64,000 nt of DNA from Hydrogenophaga crassostreae. GTDB lineage: Bacteria > Pseudomonadota > Gammaproteobacteria > Burkholderiales > Burkholderiaceae_C. The position numbers and the translations under genes were made by a program. The stretch covers positions 434,001-498,000 of the forward strand of contig NZ_CP017476.1 of NCBI RefSeq assembly GCF_001761385.1, in the 5' to 3' direction. Under the pieces are notes generated by a model. It ran no database searches. It worked only from the letters and a program-made list of their open reading frames with translations, and was not told where the DNA came from. Shown piece after piece: positions 58,359-64,000 of this stretch (positions are counted from its first letter, which is position 1; every line of letters starts with the position of its first letter).

Positions 58359-61121
58359 ATGCAATCCACTTACGCCCACAAGGATGTCGAGCGCGCCGCG
58401 CACGCCCACTGGAACGCCACCGACGCCTATCGCGTCACCGAAGATTCGGGCAAGAAGAAGTTCTACGCGTGCTCGATGCTGCCTTACCCCAGCGGCAAGC
58501 TGCACATGGGCCATGTGCGCAACTACACCATCAATGACATGCTCACGCGCTACTTGCGCATGAACGGCCACAACGTGTTGATGCCCATGGGCTGGGATGC
58601 GTTTGGCTTGCCAGCGGAAAACGCGGCGTTGAAAAATGGCGTGCCGCCTGCGAAGTGGACGCATGAAAACATCGCCTACATGAAGAAACAGATGCAGGCC
58701 ATGGGGCTGGCTGTCGACTGGAGCCGCGAGATCGCCACCTGTGACCCCACGTACTACAAGTGGAACCAGTGGCTGTTCTTGCAGATGCTCAAGATGCCGG
58801 TCAAGGGGATAGACGGTCACCCACTGATGGACGAGCAAGGTGAACCAGTCACGGTTGCCTATCGCAAGACCCAGGTCGTGAACTGGGACCCGGTGGACCA
58901 GACGGTGCTGGCCAACGAGCAGGTGATCGACGGCAAAGGTTGGCGCACAGGCGCGGTGGTCGAGAAGCGCGAGATCCCGGGCTATTACCTGAACATCACG
59001 TCTTACGCGGAAGAGTTGCTCGAGCATGTGCAACTGGGCAACCCCAAAGCCACGCTCAATGGCTGGCCCGACAAGGTGCGTCTGATGCAGGAAAACTGGA
59101 TTGGCAAGTCAGAAGGTGTGCGCTTCGCATTCCCGCACGAGATCAAGGACGCTTCCGGCGCTTTGATCGGCGACGGCAAGATGTACGTATTCACCACCCG
59201 AGCAGACACGATCATGGGCGTGACCTTCTGCGCCGTCGCGCCAGAGCACCCGCTGGCCATGCACGCGGCCGCCTCGAATCCCGAGCTGGTCGCCTTCATC
59301 GAAGAGTGCAAGAGTGGTGGTACCACCGAAGCCGAGCTGGCCACGCAGGAAAAGAAGGGCATGAAGACGGGTTTGACCGTGACCCACCCGCTCACCGGCG
59401 CCGCCGTGGACGTGTGGGTGGGCAACTACGTGTTGATGAGCTACGGCGATGGCGCGGTGATGGGTGTGCCGGCGCACGATGAGCGTGATTTTTCGTTCGC
59501 CTTGAAGTACGGGATCGAGATCAAGCAGGTGGTGGCGGTTGAAGGAGAGGCCTTCAGCCTCACCGAGTGGGCTGACTGGTATGGCGACAAGCAGCGCGGC
59601 GCTTGCGTGAATTCGGGGGCGTTGAACGGGTTGAACACCAAAGCTGCGGTCGACAAGGTTGCTGAGCTGATGGCAGCCAAAGATCTCGGTGAGAAAAAAA
59701 CGACCTTCCGCCTGCGCGACTGGGGCGTGAGCCGCCAGCGTTACTGGGGCACACCGATCCCCATCATTCATTGCGATGAGCACGGCGCCGTGCCCGTGCC
59801 GGAAAAGGATCTGCCTGTGGTGCTGCCGCAGGACTGCATCCCTGACGGCTCAGGCAATCCGCTGAACAAGCATGAAGGATTCCATGCCGGCGTGGTGTGT
59901 CCGGTGTGCGGCAAAGCAGCGCGCCGTGAAACCGACACCATGGACACTTTCGTGGATTCGTCCTGGTACTTCATGCGCTATTGCGACCCCAGCAACAGCG
60001 AGAAAATGGTGGCCGATGGTGCGGACTACTGGATGCGCGATCAAGATGCCGCAATTGGCGGCAGCGGCATGGACCAGTACATCGGTGGCGTCGAACATGC
60101 CATCCTGCACCTGCTCTACGCCCGCTTCTGGACCAAGGTCATGCGCGATCTGGGGCTGGTGAAAATCGATGAACCCTTCACCAAGCTGCTCACTCAGGGC
60201 ATGGTGCTGAACCACATTTATTCGCGCCGGACCGACAAAGGGGGCAAAGACTATTTCTGGCCAGCCGATGTGGAGCATGTGCTCGACGATGCGGGCAAGG
60301 TGGTCGGTGCGAAGTTGGTCAAAGCGGTGGGCGATCTGCCGGTCGGTACCGCCATCGATTACGAGGGCGTGGGCACCATGTCCAAGTCCAAGAACAATGG
60401 CGTTGATCCACAAGACCTGATCGAACGCTACGGGGCCGACACCGCGCGCCTGTACACCATGTTCACTGCGCCACCCGAAGCCACGCTGGAGTGGAACGAC
60501 GCGGCGGTCGAGGGCAGTTACCGTTTCTTGCGCCGGGTCTGGGGCTTTGGCCACAAACTCTCGACCCAGAGCGGGTTGGGAGAAGCCGCCGCCAGCGTGT
60601 CAAAACAAACTTTGTCCAAGCCGGCCAAGGCTCTGCGACTGGAGATCCACACGGTGCTCAAGCAGGTGGACTACGACTACCAGCGCATGCAATACAACAC
60701 GGTGGTGTCGGGTGCGATGAAAATGCTCAACGCCCTGGAAGATTTCAAGCCAGACGGATCCGCTGGCGATACCGCAGCCGTGGCGGAGTGCTTTGGCTTG
60801 CTGTTGCGGTGCATCTACCCCGCCACACCACACCTGGCTCACCAGCTCTGGCGCGATCTTGGCTATGCGCCGCAGTGGGGAGATCTTCTCGATGCGCCGT
60901 GGCCCCAGCCCGATGACGCGGCACTGAAGCGAGAAGAGCTTGAGCTGGTGTTACAAATCAATGGCAAATTGCGTGGCAGCATTACCGTGCCTGCCAGTGC
61001 CGACAAGGCTGCCATCGAGGCTGCAGCCCTGGCGAGTGAGGCATTTGTCAAGCAGGCTGACGGCGCCGCGCCCAAAAAGGTGATCGTTGTTCCGGGTCGT
61101 TTGGTCAACGTGGTGGTATAA
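58359..61121 (+). CDS. leuS: Leucyl-tRNA synthetase
   Basis: LeuS charges tRNA-Leu. The 920-residue class I synthetase has the HIGH motif as HMGH (49-52), a large CP1 editing domain (about 220-410; TTRADTIMGVTF and DERDFSFA) and the MSKSK motif (674-678). The start at 58359 (MQSTYAHKDVE) is the family N-terminus. The C-terminal domain ends with VVVPGRLVNVVV. Confidence 0.98.
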   Translation: MQSTYAHKDVERAAHAHWNATDAYRVTEDSGKKKFYACSMLPYPSGKLHMGHVRNYTINDMLTRYLRMNGHNVLMPMGWDAFGLPAENAALKNGVPPAKWTHENIAYMKKQMQAMGLAVDWSREIATCDPTYYKWNQWLFLQMLKMPVKGIDGHPLMDEQGEPVTVAYRKTQVVNWDPVDQTVLANEQVIDGKGWRTGAVVEKREIPGYYLNITSYAEELLEHVQLGNPKATLNGWPDKVRLMQENWIGKSEGVRFAFPHEIKDASGALIGDGKMYVFTTRADTIMGVTFCAVAPEHPLAMHAAASNPELVAFIEECKSGGTTEAELATQEKKGMKTGLTVTHPLTGAAVDVWVGNYVLMSYGDGAVMGVPAHDERDFSFALKYGIEIKQVVAVEGEAFSLTEWADWYGDKQRGACVNSGALNGLNTKAAVDKVAELMAAKDLGEKKTTFRLRDWGVSRQRYWGTPIPIIHCDEHGAVPVPEKDLPVVLPQDCIPDGSGNPLNKHEGFHAGVVCPVCGKAARRETDTMDTFVDSSWYFMRYCDPSNSEKMVADGADYWMRDQDAAIGGSGMDQYIGGVEHAILHLLYARFWTKVMRDLGLVKIDEPFTKLLTQGMVLNHIYSRRTDKGGKDYFWPADVEHVLDDAGKVVGAKLVKAVGDLPVGTAIDYEGVGTMSKSKNNGVDPQDLIERYGADTARLYTMFTAPPEATLEWNDAAVEGSYRFLRRVWGFGHKLSTQSGLGEAAASVSKQTLSKPAKALRLEIHTVLKQVDYDYQRMQYNTVVSGAMKMLNALEDFKPDGSAGDTAAVAECFGLLLRCIYPATPHLAHQLWRDLGYAPQWGDLLDAPWPQPDDAALKREELELVLQINGKLRGSITVPASADKAAIEAAALASEAFVKQADGAAPKKVIVVPGRLVNVVV

Positions 61122-61131
61122 AACTCGCGAC

Positions 61132-61722
61132 ATGAACGCACAATCCAACTCCCCGATTCGCCAGCCTTTGGCTGCCTACAGTGTCCGAGCTGCGTCAGCC
61201 ATCGGAAGGCGCACGGCATTGCGCCGCGTCGCCGGGGTGGGCGCCATGGTTGCGCTGGCCAGTGCCCTGGCCGGGTGTGGTTTTGCCATGCGGCAGGCGC
61301 CAAATTTCGGGTTCACCACGGTGTATGTGACCCAAAACGTCACCAGTCCGGTCTCCAAGGCCTTGCAGCGCGAATTGGCAGCCTCTGGCATCCAGGTGGC
61401 TTCTATGCCACCAGTCGCAGGGAAAGCTGGGGCGGTCGTGCTCGGCGTCATCACGGATCAGCGCGAACGGGCTGTCGTGGGTCAGACCACCAGCGGTCAA
61501 GTGCGTGAACTGGAGTTGCGCTACCGGTTTCGCTTCAGCTTGAGCACGCCAGCGGGCAAATGGTTGATTGAGGACAACGAAATGTTGCTTGAGCGCGATA
61601 TCAGCTTCAGCGAAACCGACGCCTTGGCCAAGTCCGCCGAAGAGCAACTGATGTTCAAGGATATGGAAAGCGATGTGGTGCAGCAAGTTATGCGCCGCCT
61701 GGCTTCGGTCACGTCGCTCTGA
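61132..61722 (+). CDS. lptE: LPS-assembly lipoprotein LptE
   Basis: LptE plugs the LptD barrel and helps place LPS in the outer membrane. The 196-residue product has an unusually long, Arg-containing N-region (RRTALRRV) before the hydrophobic core and lipobox LAGC (C49), then a small alpha/beta domain (VTQNVTSPVSKALQRELAAS; DNEMLLERDISFSETDALAK). It lies 10 bp after leuS; a TATAAA overlapping the leuS stop is 9 nt before its ATG and might be its own promoter. Confidence 0.92.
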   Translation: MNAQSNSPIRQPLAAYSVRAASAIGRRTALRRVAGVGAMVALASALAGCGFAMRQAPNFGFTTVYVTQNVTSPVSKALQRELAASGIQVASMPPVAGKAGAVVLGVITDQRERAVVGQTTSGQVRELELRYRFRFSLSTPAGKWLIEDNEMLLERDISFSETDALAKSAEEQLMFKDMESDVVQQVMRRLASVTSL

Positions 61723-61735
61723 TCGGTAAGTCGGC

Positions 61736-62788
61736 ATGCAGGTAGCGGCTCAGCAGCTCGGCGGTCAGTTGCAACGCGGGCTGAGAAGCCTTTACACAGT
61801 GCATGGTGATGAACCGCTGCTGATTCAGGAGGCCGCGGATTCGATTCGCAGCGCGGCCAGAGCACAGGGCTACACCGAGCGCACGGTGCACACGGTGGCC
61901 GGGGCCCACTTTGACTGGAGCGAGGTGTTGGCCAGTGGTGGTTCACTGAGTTTGTTTGCCGACAAGCAAATCGTCGAGATCCGCATTCCGACCGGCAAGC
62001 CCGGCAAAGATGGCGCCCAAATCCTGCAGCAGATCGCCGCTAACGCACAAGACAACGACAGCGTGCTCACGCTGGTGCTCTTGCCGCGCCTTGATGGACA
62101 AACCACCAAAGGGGCCTGGTTCGGGGCCCTGGAAGGCTTTGGGGTCACGGTAAAGGTGGATCCTGTGGAGCGCCAGGCTTTGCCTCAATGGATTGCGTTG
62201 CGTTTGCAGCAGCAGGGCCAGCATGTGGTCAGCGGAGAAGAGGGCCAACGAACGCTGCAGTTTTTTGCCGACAGGGTCGAGGGCAACTTGCTGGCCGCAT
62301 ACCAGGAGATCCAGAAGCTGGGACTGCTCTTTCCTGCCGGAGAGCTGAGCTTTGATCAGGTTGAAGGTGCGGTGCTCAATGTGGCGCGGTACACGCCTTT
62401 CAAGCTGGCAGAGGCGGTGCTGTCTGGTCAGGTGGTGCGCACCCAGCGCATGCTCGATGGCTTGCAGGCAGTGGGAGAACCCGCTGTGCTGGTGCATTGG
62501 GCCTTGTCAGAGGATATTCGAACCTTGCACCGGGTGCGCCTCGCCATCGACGCCGGGCGGCCTTTGCCCATGGCCTTGCGCGAAAACCGTGTGTGGGGAC
62601 TCAAAGAAAAACTGATGGAGCGCGTGGTGCCGGTGCTCAGCAGCGCCGTGCTGGGCAAATGGCTTGACGATGCCCACACGGTGGACGGCATCGTCAAGGG
62701 GCTGAAGGCACCAGGCTGGCCGGGCGATGCATGGGGCGCCTTGCAGCAGATGGCCATGCGCGTGGCGCTGGCCTGCGGCCCTCGCTGA
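61736..62788 (+). CDS. holA: DNA polymerase III subunit delta
   Basis: HolA opens the beta clamp in the clamp loader. The 350-residue product has the N-terminal LYTVHGDEPLLIQEAADSIR typical of delta and the central YTPFKLAEAVLSGQVVRTQR. It follows lptE by 13 bp, the standard leuS-lptE-holA order. Confidence 0.95.
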   Translation: MQVAAQQLGGQLQRGLRSLYTVHGDEPLLIQEAADSIRSAARAQGYTERTVHTVAGAHFDWSEVLASGGSLSLFADKQIVEIRIPTGKPGKDGAQILQQIAANAQDNDSVLTLVLLPRLDGQTTKGAWFGALEGFGVTVKVDPVERQALPQWIALRLQQQGQHVVSGEEGQRTLQFFADRVEGNLLAAYQEIQKLGLLFPAGELSFDQVEGAVLNVARYTPFKLAEAVLSGQVVRTQRMLDGLQAVGEPAVLVHWALSEDIRTLHRVRLAIDAGRPLPMALRENRVWGLKEKLMERVVPVLSSAVLGKWLDDAHTVDGIVKGLKAPGWPGDAWGALQQMAMRVALACGPR

Positions 62789-62803
62789 GCGCGGTTTCGT
62801 TGC

Positions 62804-63184
62804 TCAGCCGAAACTGGGCAACTGGGGTTTGTCGATCTGTTTGCCCGCCGCCACCCAGGCGTCGAAGCCGCCAGCGATCGAGGTCACGTTGAGGTAGCCC
62901 ATTTCTTTCATGGCCGCAGCAGCCAGCGCGGCACGGCCACTGGTTTTGCAATACAACACCACTTTGATATCGCGTGCGGCGAGCGCAGGCGTACCGCTGA
63001 GCTTGAACTCGAGCATGCCACGCGAGGCATGAATGGCGCCGGGCAGGTGGCCGGCGCCAAATTCACTCTCTTCGCGCACATCGATGAGCACATCGGCGTT
63101 CCGGATGGCGGCTTCTGCTTCCGTGACGGGAATTTCAGTCACTTGGGCTTTGGCTGCGGTGACGAGATCGAGAGCGTTTTTCAT
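62804..63184 (-). CDS. Rhodanese-like sulfurtransferase domain protein
   Basis: A 126-residue single-domain rhodanese. The DVREESEFGAGHLPGA segment (35-50) and the active cysteine C79 in VVLYCKTSGRA are present. It lacks a signal peptide, so it is cytoplasmic. The CKTSGRA loop is typical of thiosulfate or persulfide transferases. Its gene follows, by 51 bp on the same strand, the metallo-hydrolase gene at the edge, suggesting a common sulfur role. Confidence 0.9.
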   Translation of the reverse strand: MKNALDLVTAAKAQVTEIPVTEAEAAIRNADVLIDVREESEFGAGHLPGAIHASRGMLEFKLSGTPALAARDIKVVLYCKTSGRAALAAAAMKEMGYLNVTSIAGGFDAWVAAGKQIDKPQLPSFG

Positions 63185-63235
63185 GGTGTGTCCTGTTTCG
63201 GTTGAAGGCTGGGTTGTTAGGGAAGGGTTGGGTGC

Positions 63236-64000
63236 TTATTCGCGCTCAAGCTCCAGATAGGTTCGACTGGCGTTGCCCGGGTGCAGATCGGCGGCGTTGA
63301 GCAAATGCATAAACGGTTTTGCATCAAACGATTGAACCGCCTCGCTGATATTGGCCATGTCCCGAACCGCGATTTTCATATGGGTGCGCAAGGCTTGCAA
63401 ATAGCGCTCTGTATCCGCTTCCATTTTGGACAGATCGCCCACGCGGCCATGGCCGGGCACGATGCGGGCCGGCTTCAGCGCGCGAATGGCTTGCAGGCTG
63501 TCCATCCAGCGACCGGTGTGGCTGAACGGAAAAATGCCCAGCAAGCGGTCCAGGTAGACCACATCGCCACTGAACAGCACGCCTTGCTCGGGCAACCAGA
63601 CGACAATGTCGCCTGGGGTGTGTGCGCCGCCTCGGTACTTGATTTCCACCTTCGTTCCACCCAGATTCAGGGATTCATCGGGTCTTTTGAACCACTGGGT
63701 GGGCAGCGTTGGCTGGGTGCCGTCGAGCTTTTCTTTCAACAGGGGCTTGAGCGCGGCCAACTGCAGGCCACCGCGTGCTTGCATGTCGGCTTTGGCGTCC
63801 TCGTGAGCCATCACCACCGCGCCCTGGTCAATGAAGTAACCGTTGCCCAGCCACCGGTGATCCTGGCCGCCGGTGTTGATGACCCACTTGATCGGCTGGC
63901 TGGTCACCTTCCTGGCGGCAGCAGCAATTTGGCGTGCACCCTGGAAGCTGGCGCCGCTGTCGATCAACAGCGCGCCGTCTGTGGTGACCACCAAACCGAT
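63236..64000 (-). CDS. MBL-fold metallo-hydrolase with degenerate metal motif, 5' end outside window
   Basis: The reverse strand is open to the last base, so the N-terminus is missing. The visible part of about 254 residues has the MBL fold: VVTTDGALLIDSGAS, then VINTGGQDHRWLGN, GGAHTPGDIVVW, LFSGDVVYLDRLLG and IVPGHGRVGD. The usual HxHxDH motif is reduced to GxQDH, while the later His (AHTPGD), Asp (SGD) and His (PGHG) remain. The protein may bind fewer metals. A family near SoxH/quinoprotein-relay hydrolases is suggested; the downstream rhodanese fits a sulfur role. Confidence 0.82.
   Translation of the reverse strand: MGLVVTTDGALLIDSGASFQGARQIAAAARKVTSQPIKWVINTGGQDHRWLGNGYFIDQGAVVMAHEDAKADMQARGGLQLAALKPLLKEKLDGTQPTLPTQWFKRPDESLNLGGTKVEIKYRGGAHTPGDIVVWLPEQGVLFSGDVVYLDRLLGIFPFSHTGRWMDSLQAIRALKPARIVPGHGRVGDLSKMEADTERYLQALRTHMKIAVRDMANISEAVQSFDAKPFMHLLNAADLHPGNASRTYLELERE

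Noticed and set aside
1..64000. tRNA, rRNA, CRISPR, prophage or insertion-sequence genes
   Set aside because: Read through all gaps on both strands; no cloverleaf-like segment, spaced repeat array, integrase or transposase was recognised.

Overview
The window is 64 kb of GC-rich DNA, densely coded on both strands, with no rRNA, tRNA, CRISPR array, phage or recognisable insertion sequence. Gene content and order point to a betaproteobacterium of the order Burkholderiales, most likely a Comamonadaceae relative (for example Hydrogenophaga or Rhodoferax-like). The indications are the blocks tsaB-rimI-UDG, uvrA/MFS/ssb, hpf-ptsN-hprK and fur/bamE-dapB-exbBD-leuS-lptE-holA, eutBC without microcompartment genes, and the dispersed repeats. 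This placement is inferred from protein reading and gene order; no search was run.

Layout. 1-4.0 kb: truncated dacB (PBP4) at the left edge, divergent from tsaB-rimI-uracil-DNA glycosylase. 4.0-13.8 kb: accessory metabolism. A two-gene operon (PhnZ-like HD protein, class II aldolase) stands divergent from an aldehyde dehydrogenase/GMC oxidoreductase pair; then a DMT exporter, an alpha/beta hydrolase, pyrF, two glutathione transferases and a MipA/OmpV outer-membrane protein. 14-23.8 kb: uvrA and ssb with transporters, an acyltransferase and a ClC protein between them. 23.8-32.8 kb: a DUF3422 membrane protein, a gene-poor 770-bp stretch, then a neighbourhood that looks devoted to reactive sulfur and oxygen. 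It holds an SQR-like flavoprotein overlapping a truncated haemoglobin, a hotdog thioesterase, a periplasmic DsrE protein, a SulP transporter, a persulfide-dioxygenase-like metallohydrolase and a Prx6-like peroxiredoxin. 32.9-35.5 kb: mnmA, a DODA-type dioxygenase and an unknown protein. 35.6-42 kb: one apparent operon of a polyamine-type ABC importer followed by eutBC, suggesting ethanolamine uptake and cleavage. 42-51.2 kb: a PepSY/cytochrome b pair, arfB, a Nudix hydrolase, pntAB, an acyl-CoA ligase, mtnN and corA. 51.4-62.8 kb: a patatin phospholipase, then hpf-ptsN-hprK, fur, and the envelope/housekeeping block bamE-dapB-exbB-exbD-leuS-lptE-holA. The right edge carries a rhodanese and a truncated metallo-hydrolase with a degenerate metal motif, again hinting at sulfur chemistry.

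The most notable non-genic signals are of two kinds. First, six genes (tsaB, pyrF, mipA-like, DUF3422, mnmA, mtnN) have a -10-like hexamer exactly 6 nt before the start codon, and dacB and the Nudix gene have one 8 nt before it; this pattern predicts leaderless or nearly leaderless mRNAs. Second, a family of GC-rich palindromic repeats sits at gene ends (four copies), and a second repeat type occurs once between genes and once in frame inside uvrA, where it encodes a spacer in an otherwise conserved DNA-repair ATPase.
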